A program made the translations under genes and the position numbers. The notes beneath the pieces are model-generated. The model made no database searches and was not told the origin of the DNA. It worked only from the letters and a program-made list of their open reading frames with translations. From the NCBI RefSeq assembly GCF_003049685.1, contig NZ_PYSY02000002.1, positions 620,001 through 684,000 of the forward strand: a stretch of 64,000 nucleotides of DNA, in the 5' to 3' direction. This document shows, piece after piece, positions 8,936-17,190 of this stretch (the stretch's first letter is position 1; each line of letters starts with the position of its first letter). Origin of the DNA: Brucella pituitosa. GTDB taxonomy: Bacteria; Pseudomonadota; Alphaproteobacteria; Rhizobiales; Rhizobiaceae.

Positions 8936-9658
8936 ATGGTTGAGATGTTGAACGATAAAACTGTTGTAGTGATCGGTGGCAGCGCAGGCATCGGCCTGAA
9001 TGTTGCGCAAGGAGCAATTGCACGAGGTGCCAATGTGGTGATCGGCGCACGCGATCCCGCCAAACTCACACAGGCCGCAGACGCGCTGGGGAGCCGTGGC
9101 AGAGCTTTACAGGTGGATACCGCCGATCACGCTTCGCTGGCAGTTTTTTTCCAGACAATAAGCCAGTTTGATCATCTTTTCATTTCAGCTGCGACTTATA
9201 CGGTCGTTGGATTGGAAAGCGATGACGAACAAGCCATAGAAAGCCCATTCCGCTCAAAATTCTGGGGTCAATACTGGGCAGTAAAGCTCGCTATTCCCTA
9301 TCTGGCAAAAGATGGCTCTATTACTCTGACGGCAGGTGCCGCAGGCACAAGGCCAATCAAGGGTGGAGCGGTTTATGCTGCGTGCAACAGCGCGATTGAA
9401 GGACTCGGGCGCGGACTGGCGATTGATCTCGCACCCATCCGGGTGAATACAATATCTCCGGGCACGATTAACGGCCACCTCTGGCAAAACCGTCCGGCGG
9501 AAATTCGCAACGCCGCATTCAAGCATTATAGTCAGATCGCGCTTGCCGGGCGACCGGGAACCGAGGCAGAAGTTGCAGACACTGTGCTCTACCTGATGGG
9601 CAATAGCTTTATGACAGGCTCAGCTCTTTACCCGGATGGCGGCTACGCTCTGCGTTAA
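8936..9658 (+). CDS. SDR-fold protein with degenerate catalytic residues
   Basis: A 240-residue short-chain dehydrogenase/reductase-fold protein. The nucleotide-binding loop GGSAGIG (14-20) is intact. The usual catalytic set Asn-Ser-Tyr-Lys is not: Tyr147 is present, but four residues on, where Lys is expected, there is Asn151 (YAACN), and the Ser position about 13 residues before Tyr reads LTAGAAG. The C-terminal region ISPGTINGHLW and DGGYALR is normal. It may bind NAD(P) without classical catalysis, or use a different mechanism. Start chosen at the ATG at 8936 behind AAAGGA. Probably controlled by the divergent LysR gene. Confidence 0.85.
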   Translation: MVEMLNDKTVVVIGGSAGIGLNVAQGAIARGANVVIGARDPAKLTQAADALGSRGRALQVDTADHASLAVFFQTISQFDHLFISAATYTVVGLESDDEQAIESPFRSKFWGQYWAVKLAIPYLAKDGSITLTAGAAGTRPIKGGAVYAACNSAIEGLGRGLAIDLAPIRVNTISPGTINGHLWQNRPAEIRNAAFKHYSQIALAGRPGTEAEVADTVLYLMGNSFMTGSALYPDGGYALR

Positions 9659-9695
9659 AAAATGGCTGCGTTATAATAAGGTTTTAACGCAGCCA
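9656..9695 (-). terminator. Rho-independent terminator of the minus-strand salvage operon
   Basis: Perfect 11-bp stem (TGGCTGCGTTA at 9663-9673 with TAACGCAGCCA at 9685-9695), 11-base loop, followed on the minus strand by six T (9662 down to 9657). It lies just after the stop of the DsbA-like gene. The T-run overlaps the TAA stop codon of the convergent SDR gene. Confidence 0.85.
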
Positions 9696-9702
9696 CTTGA
9701 AG

Positions 9703-10299
9703 TTAAAAGGTTTCGCCACGCAAGTGATTGGCAAGAAAACCGAGATTATCTTGTCCCCAATAGGTCTCCGTATCGTAGATATAGGTCGGAAAACCAAAAA
9801 CGCCCTTATCGACGGCACGTTCGCGATCCGATTTCCACTTGGCCTGAACGTCATGATCATTCTCACGCCCAACCAGATACTGACCGTTGAAACCAGCTTC
9901 ATCGGCCACGGCACTGCGGACTTCCTGTTTGCCAATATCCTTTGCCTCAGACCAGAATGCTTGCTGGAGGGCACGGGTCAGCTGCAGCCAGTTCTGCCCC
10001 TCAAGATAGGCAGCAATCACCGTAAACGAAGCTGGCGTCGGATCGCTTAAAGCTGGGCGCTCATCAATGAACAGCGGCTTGCCACGAAACTTGGCCCAAC
10101 GCTTGAGATCCTGCGTGCCATAAGCGCGACGGGCTTCTGGACGATTGCGCGAAAAGATGCCGCCATTTTCCTCGATGACGGTAGCAAGATAAGGCTTGAT
10201 TTCAACCACATGCCGCTCTGCCAGTTCCTCAAGCGTATCAAGCCCGAGATATGACCAGGGCGAGCCGATGGAAAAGAAATAATCGATAGTTTTTGGCAC
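9703..10299 (-). CDS. DsbA-family / kappa-GST-like protein (2-hydroxychromene-2-carboxylate isomerase family)
   Basis: A 198-residue thioredoxin-fold protein of the DsbA superfamily. The N-terminus IDYFFSIGSPWSYLG matches the active-site region of 2-hydroxychromene-2-carboxylate isomerases and kappa-class glutathione transferases, with Ser where DsbA has CxxC. The C-terminal GVFGFPTYIYDTETYWGQDN holds the cis-Pro and the WGQD motif common to this family. I start it at the GTG at 10299 because AAGGA sits 6 bases upstream. Last gene of the minus-strand run, 34 bases after a binding-protein gene and just before a strong terminator. A glutathione-linked step in handling an S-substituted thiol is a reasonable guess. 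Confidence 0.87.
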   Translation of the reverse strand: MPKTIDYFFSIGSPWSYLGLDTLEELAERHVVEIKPYLATVIEENGGIFSRNRPEARRAYGTQDLKRWAKFRGKPLFIDERPALSDPTPASFTVIAAYLEGQNWLQLTRALQQAFWSEAKDIGKQEVRSAVADEAGFNGQYLVGRENDHDVQAKWKSDRERAVDKGVFGFPTYIYDTETYWGQDNLGFLANHLRGETF

Positions 10300-10333
10300 G
10301 TTCTGTCCTTCGCTATAAGCTTCACTCAAGAAA

Positions 10334-11263
10334 TTATTTAAACTTCGGCAATCCGGGCGGATTGGTTTCCGATTGCTCCAGTGCTTCCTCTTGGAGATGC
10401 CAGCGATCAAGAATGCGCGTATAGTCTCCATTCTTGATCAAACCATTGGTCGCGATGGTCAAAGCATTGGCAAGTCCGCTGCCTTTGCGCGTTGTAATTG
10501 CCACATCCGAGCGATCCGGCCAGCCTGCGCTCAGCGTGCCGACACGTTTGATATTCTTGTCGCGCGAGGCGATGAATACGAGCTGCGCGTGAGGCTGCAC
10601 GATCACATCGGCCCGACCCGATTGTAGAGCCAGAAGGCTGGCAGCCTCATCATCGTAATATTGCAGCTCCAGCGGCTTCAGCCCCGCCTTCTCATTCTCT
10701 TCGCTCCACTTGACCAGAATGCGCTCCTGATTGGTCCCGGCACCCACGATGATGCGGAGGCCTGCCGCATCCTTTGGTTCCTTGATGGAGGTAACGCCAC
10801 TGTCGGCCTTTACGAAGAAGCCATGCAGGCCCTGCCGATAGGTCGAAAAATCGAACTTTTCCTTACGCTCTTCGGTCACTCCAACATTGGATATCACGGC
10901 ATCATATTTGCCCGATGCGAGACCCAGCGGCCAATCGATCCATGCAACCGGAACGCTTTCGAGTTCGAGCCCAAGGCTTTCGGCAATGGCCGACGCATAG
11001 TCTGCATCCGCACCCACAACGGTCTTGGCATCCGTCGCATAAGCTGCAAGCGGCGGACCGCCCGGTGCAACAGCAACAGTCAGTTTGCCTGGTGTGACGA
11101 ATTTGAAATCAGCAGGAATGGCAGCGATTGCTGCGGCATCTTTCTGCACATGAATGCGGCCGGTCTGTTCGGGTGACAAATCAAAATCATCTTCCGAAAA
11201 GGCTGGCAGAGATGAAGCACTTACCAATGCCCATGTAGCTATTAACAGAGCACCTGCTCTCAT
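10334..11263 (-). CDS. Amino-acid ABC transporter periplasmic binding protein (paralogue 3)
   Basis: A 309-residue exported family-3 solute-binding protein. Signal peptide MRAGALLIATWALVSASSLPA-FSE, then the mature N-terminus FDLSPEQTGR shared with its two upstream paralogues. Family marks: AVISNVGVTEERKEKFDFST, GAGTNQERILVKW, YYDDEAASLLALQSGRADV, and the C-terminal TRKGSGLANALTIATNGLIKNG. It is the most diverged of three tandem copies: KFDFSTYRQGLHGFFVKAD against KDELGFYVKAD in the other two. The start ATG at 11263 has GGAGAG upstream. It probably delivers an amino-acid-like ligand to the fused permease-ATPase. Confidence 0.93.
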   Translation of the reverse strand: MRAGALLIATWALVSASSLPAFSEDDFDLSPEQTGRIHVQKDAAAIAAIPADFKFVTPGKLTVAVAPGGPPLAAYATDAKTVVGADADYASAIAESLGLELESVPVAWIDWPLGLASGKYDAVISNVGVTEERKEKFDFSTYRQGLHGFFVKADSGVTSIKEPKDAAGLRIIVGAGTNQERILVKWSEENEKAGLKPLELQYYDDEAASLLALQSGRADVIVQPHAQLVFIASRDKNIKRVGTLSAGWPDRSDVAITTRKGSGLANALTIATNGLIKNGDYTRILDRWHLQEEALEQSETNPPGLPKFK

Positions 11264-11293
11264 GAACCACTCTCCATTTATGTAAAGTACGGC

Positions 11294-11327
11294 GGGCCGG
11301 CACAAACGTCCCCTCTTGTACCGGCCC
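11294..11327 (-). other. Intercistronic hairpin between binding-protein genes
   Basis: Stem GGGCCGG (11294-11300) with CCGGCCC (11321-11327), extended by a partly paired second segment (acaa/ttgt), in the 70-base gap between two binding-protein genes. No T-run follows. Such hairpins often protect the upstream transcript from 3' exonucleases or attenuate the downstream gene. Confidence 0.5.
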
Positions 11328-11333
11328 TGCCCC

Positions 11334-12278
11334 TCACGAACCGCTTTTCGGCAGGCCCTGTGGATTGGTCTTGGCCTCACTGATGGCCTCCGGTCCGAGG
11401 TTCCACGTATCGAGGACCTTGGTATAGGCACCGCTAGCAATCAGATCGTTGAGAACATTGGTCAGCGGCGCTGCAAGTCCGCTGCCCTTACGCGTTGTGA
11501 CCGCAATCTCGGCAGTGATCGGCCAGCCGCCACTGACAGTGCCAACCAGCTTGGTCTTGCCGTTGATGCCTGCAGAATAGGCCTGCGTCGCATTCACGCT
11601 GAATACAGCATCTGCACGGCCACTTTGAATGGCGAGATCTTTGACCGCGTCATCGTCGTAGTATTGCACCTCAATCGGTTTCAGACCGGCTGCAACATTC
11701 TGGCGATCCCATTCCAGCAGCACCTTTTCCTGATTGGTGCCTGCATCGGTGATGATCTTGAGGCCTTCAATATCCTTGGGCTGCTTCAGCTCTTTGATCG
11801 CACTGTCTGCCTTCACATAAAAGCCAAGCTCATCCTTGCGATAGGTGGAGAAATCGAACTTCTCCTTCCGCTCTTCCGTCACTGTGACATTGGAAATCAC
11901 AGCATCGAATTTGCCTGAAGCAAGCCCAAGAGGCCAATCGGCCCAGGCAACCGAAACCAGTTCCAGATCGCGTCCGAGACTATCGGCAATGATCTGTGCC
12001 AGATCGACATCGTAGCCGATGACGGTCTTGGAATCTGATGCATAGTCATGCAACGGCAGATGCCCGCTGGTGCTGATCCCGATGGTCAGAACACCGTCCT
12101 TGACGAATTTGAAGTCCTTGACCTCGTCGATACGCTTATCGAGTTTTTCCACCCGCAAACGGTTGGGCTGTTCAGGACTGAGATCAAATTTGCCCTCACT
12201 CCATGCAGCATTCGTCATCAGCAAAGCCCCTGAAATCAGGCCTGCAGTGAAGTATCCCGCTTTTCTGATATAAGTCAT
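11334..12278 (-). CDS. Amino-acid ABC transporter periplasmic binding protein (paralogue 2)
   Basis: A 314-residue exported family-3 binding protein, with signal peptide MTYIRKAGYFTAGLISGALL and cleavage probably after AAW-S. The mature N-terminus is FDLSPEQPNRLRVEK. Marks: AVISNVTVTEERKEKFDF, STYRKDELGFYVKADSAI (identical in the next paralogue), DAGTNQEKVLLEW, VQYYDDDAVKDLAIQSGRAD and the GSGLAAPLTNVLNDL tail. Ribosome site AAGGAG 8 bases before the ATG. Second of three consecutive copies served by one permease-ATPase. The ligand may be an S-substituted cysteine, judged only from the enzymes upstream. Confidence 0.94.
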   Translation of the reverse strand: MTYIRKAGYFTAGLISGALLMTNAAWSEGKFDLSPEQPNRLRVEKLDKRIDEVKDFKFVKDGVLTIGISTSGHLPLHDYASDSKTVIGYDVDLAQIIADSLGRDLELVSVAWADWPLGLASGKFDAVISNVTVTEERKEKFDFSTYRKDELGFYVKADSAIKELKQPKDIEGLKIITDAGTNQEKVLLEWDRQNVAAGLKPIEVQYYDDDAVKDLAIQSGRADAVFSVNATQAYSAGINGKTKLVGTVSGGWPITAEIAVTTRKGSGLAAPLTNVLNDLIASGAYTKVLDTWNLGPEAISEAKTNPQGLPKSGS

Positions 12279-12353
12279 ATTCCCATCTCCTTGAGTGTAA
12301 AACTCTGTGTAATGACCTGATTTCTTTACATTTCGCCCCGTTACGAGCGGATC

Positions 12354-13295
12354 TTACGATCTGCTTTTCGGCAATCCGGCAGGGTTGGTTTTGGCCTCAT
12401 CAACGGCTTCTGAACTCAGGCTCCAACGCTGAAGCACCTGATGATATTTGCCGTTCTTGATGAGTTCATTGAGCGAGAGCGTCAGCGTATCGGCCAGACC
12501 GCTGCCCTTGCGTGTGGTGATTGCCACCTCGGCCGTCTGCGGCCAGCCACCGCTTACCGTTCCCACAAGCTTGGTTTTACCGTGCTGCGATGCAGCATAG
12601 GCCTGCACTGCATTGACGCTGAAAACCGCATCTGCACGACCGGAATCAATCGCCAGGCTCTTGACGGCATCATCGTCGTAATACTGAATTTCTACGGGCT
12701 TCAGGCCCGCTTCGACGTTCTGCTTGTCCCATTGCACAAGGATGTTTTCCTGATTGGTGCCTGGATCGGTGATGATTTTGAGACCCGCAATGTCCTTCGG
12801 CTCTTTCAGCGACGTGATCGCACTGTCGGCCTTCACATAAAAGCCAAGCTCATCCTTGCGATACGTTGAAAAGTCGAACTTCTCCTTGCGCTCTTCGGTT
12901 ACGGTCACATTTGAAATAACCGCATCGAACTTGCCAGATTGAAGCGAAAGCGGCCAATCCGCCCAGGCGATTGGCACCAGCACAAGCTCACGGCCCAATG
13001 CATCGGAAACCAGCTGAATAAGATCGGGATCGAAAGCCACGACAGTCTTTGCATCGGTTGCATAAGTGCTGATCGGAGGCACCCAGGGATTAATGCCGAC
13101 GACGAACTTGCCGTCCTGCACAAACTTGAAATCCTTGGGAACGGCATTGACGACGGCTTCGCTCTTTTCCGTGCGCAAACGGTTTTGCTGCTCCGGGCTA
13201 AAATCAAGCTCTGCAGAAAAGGCTGGCGCGCTGAACAGCGTTGCTGCTGCCAGAAAGCTGCCCAATATTGCGTTCTTGTAGTTGACTGATTTCAT
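12354..13295 (-). CDS. Amino-acid ABC transporter periplasmic binding protein (paralogue 1)
   Basis: A 313-residue exported family-3 binding protein, first of three tandem copies. Signal peptide MKSVNYKNAILGSFLAAATL with cleavage near AFS-A; mature start LDFSPEQQNRLRTEK. It shares long identical stretches with paralogue 2 (AVISNVTVTEERKEKFDFST, KDELGFYVKADSAI) and the same YYDDDAVKSLAIDSGRADAV segment, so these two are the younger duplication. The start ATG at 13295 follows CAGGAGT; an extension upstream has no signal peptide and runs through a palindromic repeat, so it is rejected. Confidence 0.94.
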   Translation of the reverse strand: MKSVNYKNAILGSFLAAATLFSAPAFSAELDFSPEQQNRLRTEKSEAVVNAVPKDFKFVQDGKFVVGINPWVPPISTYATDAKTVVAFDPDLIQLVSDALGRELVLVPIAWADWPLSLQSGKFDAVISNVTVTEERKEKFDFSTYRKDELGFYVKADSAITSLKEPKDIAGLKIITDPGTNQENILVQWDKQNVEAGLKPVEIQYYDDDAVKSLAIDSGRADAVFSVNAVQAYAASQHGKTKLVGTVSGGWPQTAEVAITTRKGSGLADTLTLSLNELIKNGKYHQVLQRWSLSSEAVDEAKTNPAGLPKSRS

Positions 13296-13396
13296 TGAAT
13301 GACTCCTGAGAATAATCTGAATTTTGGACAAACAATCCCTGTCGACTGCCCCGTCAGGGCAATCGTAAGTGTCGGGAGTTGTGGTTTGGATCCTGA

Positions 13397-13435
13397 GCGC
13401 ATCCCGAAAAATGAGAACCGATTTTCGGAATGCGC
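13397..13435. repeat. Palindromic intergenic repeat, copy B
   Basis: Arms GCGCATCCCGAAAA and TTTTCGGAATGCGC flank the core tgagaaccga. It lies between the fused permease-ATPase and the first binding-protein gene, so it is transcribed as part of the operon. Confidence 0.75.
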
Positions 13436-13458
13436 TTAACAAAGCGGGCGTTCTGGCG

Positions 13459-15261
13459 TCAGAGGACTTTTGCGAGAAACTCCCGGGTTCGGGGATGCGT
13501 TGCCGCATTGAAAAGCTGCTCTGGCCTGCCGGTTTCGAGAATACGGCCCTCTTCCATGAACACCACCGTATCCGCCACTTCACGGGCAAAGCCGATCTCA
13601 TGGGTTACGATGACAAGCGTGGTGCCAGAGCGTGCAAGCTCCTTGATGACATCCAGCACTTCACCAACCAGTTCCGGGTCGAGCGCCGAGGTTGGCTCGT
13701 CGAACAGGATGACTTTTGGATTGAGTGCCAGAGTGCGGGCGATGGCGACACGCTGTTGCTGACCGCCGGAAAGCTGGCGCGGATAGGCATTGATTTTTTC
13801 GCTGAGACCAACGCGGGCAAGCAGGCGTTTTGCAATCACGGTCGCGGCATCGCGGCTCAGCCCACGGACAATCATCGGTGCTTCGATGATGTTTTCCAGC
13901 ACGGTCAGATGCGGGAAGAGGTTGAAGTTCTGAAACACCATGCCGACATCGACGCGCTTTTTCAGAATGTCTTTCTCTTTCAATTCGTAGAGGGTGTTGC
14001 CGCTCTGGCGATAGCCCAACAGCTCGTCATCAATCGAGATGAAGCCGTCATCCACGCGCTCCAGATGATTGATGGATCGCAGCAATGTCGACTTGCCCGA
14101 ACCCGATGGACCTAGGATTGCAGTCACACTACCGGGCTTGATGTGCAGGCTGACATTGTCGAGAACGAGATTGTTGCCGAAGCTCTTCGATACCCCATGA
14201 ATATCCACCGCACCGCGTCGCGTACCTGTGAACCCGCTGACAGCAAGTGTTTCGGTAATCCGCGCATCCTGTTCGCTCGATGCAACATTCTCCGCTTTGC
14301 TCGATACGGGGCCTTTTGCTGGAACGAAACGAGCGAACAGGCGTGTCAGAATGGCTGGCGGCGGATTGCGCAATGCACCGCGCGAGAAATGGCGTTCGAT
14401 GTAATATTGCGCGATCGACAGCACCGTCATGATGATCAGATACCAGACGGTTGCGACCATCAGCAGGGGAATAACTTCGAGGTTGCGGCGGTAGATGACC
14501 TGCACCGTGTAGAAGAGTTCCGGCAGCGCAAGCACGTAGACCATCGATGTGCCTTTAGCGAGACCAATGATCTCGTTGAAGCCCGTTGGAAGGATCGTAC
14601 GCATGGCCTGCGGAAGCACGATGCGGAAGGCTTGTCTGCGTCGTGGCAAGCCGAGAGCGGCAGCAGCTTCGAGCTGACCCTGATCGACGGACAGAATACC
14701 GCCGCGGATGATTTCGGACGAGAACGCAGCCTGATTGAGACTCAAGCCCAGAAGGGCGGCAGCGAACGGACTGAGGATCTGAACGGTTGGATATTCGGCA
14801 AAAGTGATATCCGTGTAAGGAACACCAAGCCTAACAGTTTCATATAGATAGCCGAGATTGTTCAGAACAAGAAGCAGGACGATCAGTGGAATGGATCGCA
14901 GCAGCCAGATATAGGCCCAGGAAAGACCGGATAGTAGCGGCGAGCGTGAAACGCGCGCCAGTGCAAGGGCTGTGCCCAACGCAAAACCGAGAACTGTTGC
15001 GAGCGCCGTCAGCCACAAAGTCCGCATCAATCCTACAAGGACGGGCTCAGACAGAAACCATTCAGCAAAGACCGGCCAACCCCATTTCGGATTTGTCAAA
15101 ACAGACTGGATAACCGCGATAATCAGTCCTGCGGCAAAGATTGTTCCAATCACGCGCGCCGGATAACGCGCCGGAACGATCTTGTAGTGCTTGAAGTCGC
15201 CCGGACTTACGCGGGAAGTATCTTCCCTATCTGTCCCTACAAAATCTGTAGCAATTGCCAT
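13459..15261 (-). CDS. Amino-acid ABC importer: fused permease and ATPase
   Basis: A 600-residue fusion. The N-terminal half (about 1-300) is a polar-amino-acid permease: helices, LWLTALATVLGFALGTALAL, and the loop LEAAAALGLPRRRQAFRIVL with PQAMRTILPTGFNEIIGLAK (HEQRM-type permease signature). A linker of about 50 residues leads to a complete ATPase (about 345-600): Walker A GPSGSGKST, Q-loop VFQNFNLFPHLTV, signature LSGGQQQRVAIA, Walker B VILFDEPTSALDP, H-loop VTHEIGF. It needs only a binding protein to work, and three are encoded downstream. ATG at 15261 taken as start; a TTG two codons earlier (15267) sits nearer to GGAG and is possible. Confidence 0.92.
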   Translation of the reverse strand: MAIATDFVGTDREDTSRVSPGDFKHYKIVPARYPARVIGTIFAAGLIIAVIQSVLTNPKWGWPVFAEWFLSEPVLVGLMRTLWLTALATVLGFALGTALALARVSRSPLLSGLSWAYIWLLRSIPLIVLLLVLNNLGYLYETVRLGVPYTDITFAEYPTVQILSPFAAALLGLSLNQAAFSSEIIRGGILSVDQGQLEAAAALGLPRRRQAFRIVLPQAMRTILPTGFNEIIGLAKGTSMVYVLALPELFYTVQVIYRRNLEVIPLLMVATVWYLIIMTVLSIAQYYIERHFSRGALRNPPPAILTRLFARFVPAKGPVSSKAENVASSEQDARITETLAVSGFTGTRRGAVDIHGVSKSFGNNLVLDNVSLHIKPGSVTAILGPSGSGKSTLLRSINHLERVDDGFISIDDELLGYRQSGNTLYELKEKDILKKRVDVGMVFQNFNLFPHLTVLENIIEAPMIVRGLSRDAATVIAKRLLARVGLSEKINAYPRQLSGGQQQRVAIARTLALNPKVILFDEPTSALDPELVGEVLDVIKELARSGTTLVIVTHEIGFAREVADTVVFMEEGRILETGRPEQLFNAATHPRTREFLAKVL

Positions 15262-15440
15262 GATCAACGTCGCTCCGAAATATCATTTAACTTATGATCC
15301 AATACAGACGCGTCTGCCATGGAAGTCACTGAACTCGATATTCGGAGAAGAGAGGATAAGTTTCAAAACAAATAAGTCTATTTAAACACTGTTGAATGGA
15401 TGTTTTTTCCATTATTCGCGATCATCTGTCACGCATTGAC

Positions 15441-15983
15441 TTAACCTGAAGCTGCCTTTTTCAATTCATTATCGACAGTGTGAAAATCGACTTCATGAAT
15501 ATTATGAAGGCTCTTCTCAAAAGGAAGTGTCCCATAAATTTCCGGATCAGCGGACACATCAAAGAGCGCCGTATATCCGTTTCTTAAGTAAAGCTCTTTG
15601 GCTTCCGGCTGCCGGAAACCGGTGGTCAGATAAACGCGCTTGTAACCCTGACGATGCGCCTGCGCTTCCAGCTCTTCAAGCACCCTTTTGGCCAACCCCT
15701 GTCGGCGCAAATTGCTATGCGTCCAGATGCGCTTGAATTCGGCTGTAACATCGTCATAGCGCATGAATGCACCGCCACCGATTGTCAGGCCATCACGGAG
15801 CAGCAGCAGGAAATTGCCGTGCGGAGGCGCGAAGGCTTCCGGCGGATATTTGTTCATTTCCGCAGCCGCACCTTCGTCACTGAAATAATTACCGTAGCGC
15901 GTGTCATACTCGATTGTCAGCGCCTCGATCAGCGGCACTGCACGAATGTCAGTCGTTGAAGTGTAGAGAAATTCATCCGCCAT
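15441..15983 (-). CDS. GNAT-family N-acetyltransferase
   Basis: A 180-residue GNAT acetyltransferase. The acetyl-CoA-binding motif A is clear: FKRIWTHSNLRRQGLAKRVL (R-R-Q-G-L-A), followed by AHRQGYKRVYLTTG and the motif B-like KELYLRNGYTAL. It lies 16 bases after the M20 amidohydrolase gene and before the amino-acid importer. In the Bacillus ytm and yxe operons an acetyltransferase of this size N-acetylates S-substituted cysteines before oxidative cleavage, and the same role is inferred here from gene order. Direct substrate evidence is lacking. Confidence 0.9.
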   Translation of the reverse strand: MADEFLYTSTTDIRAVPLIEALTIEYDTRYGNYFSDEGAAAEMNKYPPEAFAPPHGNFLLLLRDGLTIGGGAFMRYDDVTAEFKRIWTHSNLRRQGLAKRVLEELEAQAHRQGYKRVYLTTGFRQPEAKELYLRNGYTALFDVSADPEIYGTLPFEKSLHNIHEVDFHTVDNELKKAASG

Positions 15984-15999
15984 GATATGGACTTCCGTA

Positions 16000-17190
16000 T
16001 CAGTTGAGAGAAGCTTCGGTCAGACGCACCCAGAACAGGGCTGCTGGCAGTAAGATATTATCGTTGAAATTATAGTCAGGACTATGCAAACCGGCGCTGT
16101 CGCCATTACCGATGAAGAAATACGTCCCCGGTTTCTGTTCGAGCATGAAGGCAAAATCCTCACTGGCCGTGCGCGGTCGGAAATCTTCGATGACAGTGCC
16201 GCTGGAGAAAGTGCCGAGCGCGACCTGTCGTGCAAAATCCGTCTCGGCTTTTGCGTTGATCAGCGCAGGAAAGCCCCACTGATAATTGACATCAGCAACA
16301 GCACCAAAACTTTCGGCCTGAGAACGCGCGACAGCTTCAATCCGCCGCCGCAACTCTTCACGTACAGTTTGCGAGAACGAGCGAATGGTAATGCCAAGAT
16401 CGACATGCGCTGGAATGACATTCAACGCATCGCCGCCATGAATGGAGGCCACCGTCACCACACCCATATCAAGCGGATCGAGATTGCGCGCGACCACCGT
16501 TTGCAGGGCCAGAACAATGGATGAAGCAACCACAACCGGATCGACCGACTTGTGCGGCTCCGCACCGTGACCACCACGCCCGTTTACGCGAATTCTTGCA
16601 CGGTCTACCGATGCCATCGCGGGGCCGGTCACAAAACCAAATTTTCCTGCGGGCACACCCGGCCAGTTATGCAGCCCATAAACGGCATCGCACGGAAAGC
16701 GCTCAAAGAGGCCGTCTTCGATCATGCGTCGGGCACCTGCCCCGATCTCCTCAGCAGGCTGGAAAATGAGATGCACAGTGCCGGAAAAACGACCGGACTG
16801 GGCGAGATAGCGAGCCGCTGCCAGCAGAATGGTCGTATGTCCGTCATGGCCACATGCGTGCATCACACCGGAATTACTGCTTGCATAATCGAGCCCGGTA
16901 TCCTCGATGATCGGCAGGGCGTCCATGTCCGCCCTGATGCCGATGGTCTTGCTGGAGTTGCCACGCTTCAATGTGCCAACGACGCCAGAACCGCCAACGC
17001 CGGTTGTAACGTCGTAGCCCCACTGACTGAGATGGTCCGCCACCAGAGCAGAGGTCCGTGTCTCCTTGAACGCCAGCTCCGGATGGGTATGAATGTCGCG
17101 ACGCAAAGCGATAAACTCGTCGATAAACGAGGCAAGACCTGCCTCGATTTCCAGTTTCCGGTTTGCATCTGGCGACCGTTGAATATTCAT
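16000..17190 (-). CDS. M20-family amidohydrolase (N-acyl-amino-acid / hippurate hydrolase type)
   Basis: A 396-residue metallo-amidohydrolase. Metal-site motifs: DMDALP (89-94), HACGHDGH (111-118), PAEE (145-148), and near the C-terminus [15 protein letters not shown]. The dimerisation lid carries [14 protein letters not shown]. Length and motifs fit the HipO/AmaB/YtnL group that removes N-acyl groups from amino acids. The start overlaps the stop of the LLM monooxygenase by four bases (ATGA). It likely deacetylates N-acetylcysteine or a relative released by the monooxygenase, by analogy with YxeP/YtnL. Confidence 0.93.
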   Translation of the reverse strand: MNIQRSPDANRKLEIEAGLASFIDEFIALRRDIHTHPELAFKETRTSALVADHLSQWGYDVTTGVGGSGVVGTLKRGNSSKTIGIRADMDALPIIEDTGLDYASSNSGVMHACGHDGHTTILLAAARYLAQSGRFSGTVHLIFQPAEEIGAGARRMIEDGLFERFPCDAVYGLHNWPGVPAGKFGFVTGPAMASVDRARIRVNGRGGHGAEPHKSVDPVVVASSIVLALQTVVARNLDPLDMGVVTVASIHGGDALNVIPAHVDLGITIRSFSQTVREELRRRIEAVARSQAESFGAVADVNYQWGFPALINAKAETDFARQVALGTFSSGTVIEDFRPRTASEDFAFMLEQKPGTYFFIGNGDSAGLHSPDYNFNDNILLPAALFWVRLTEASLN

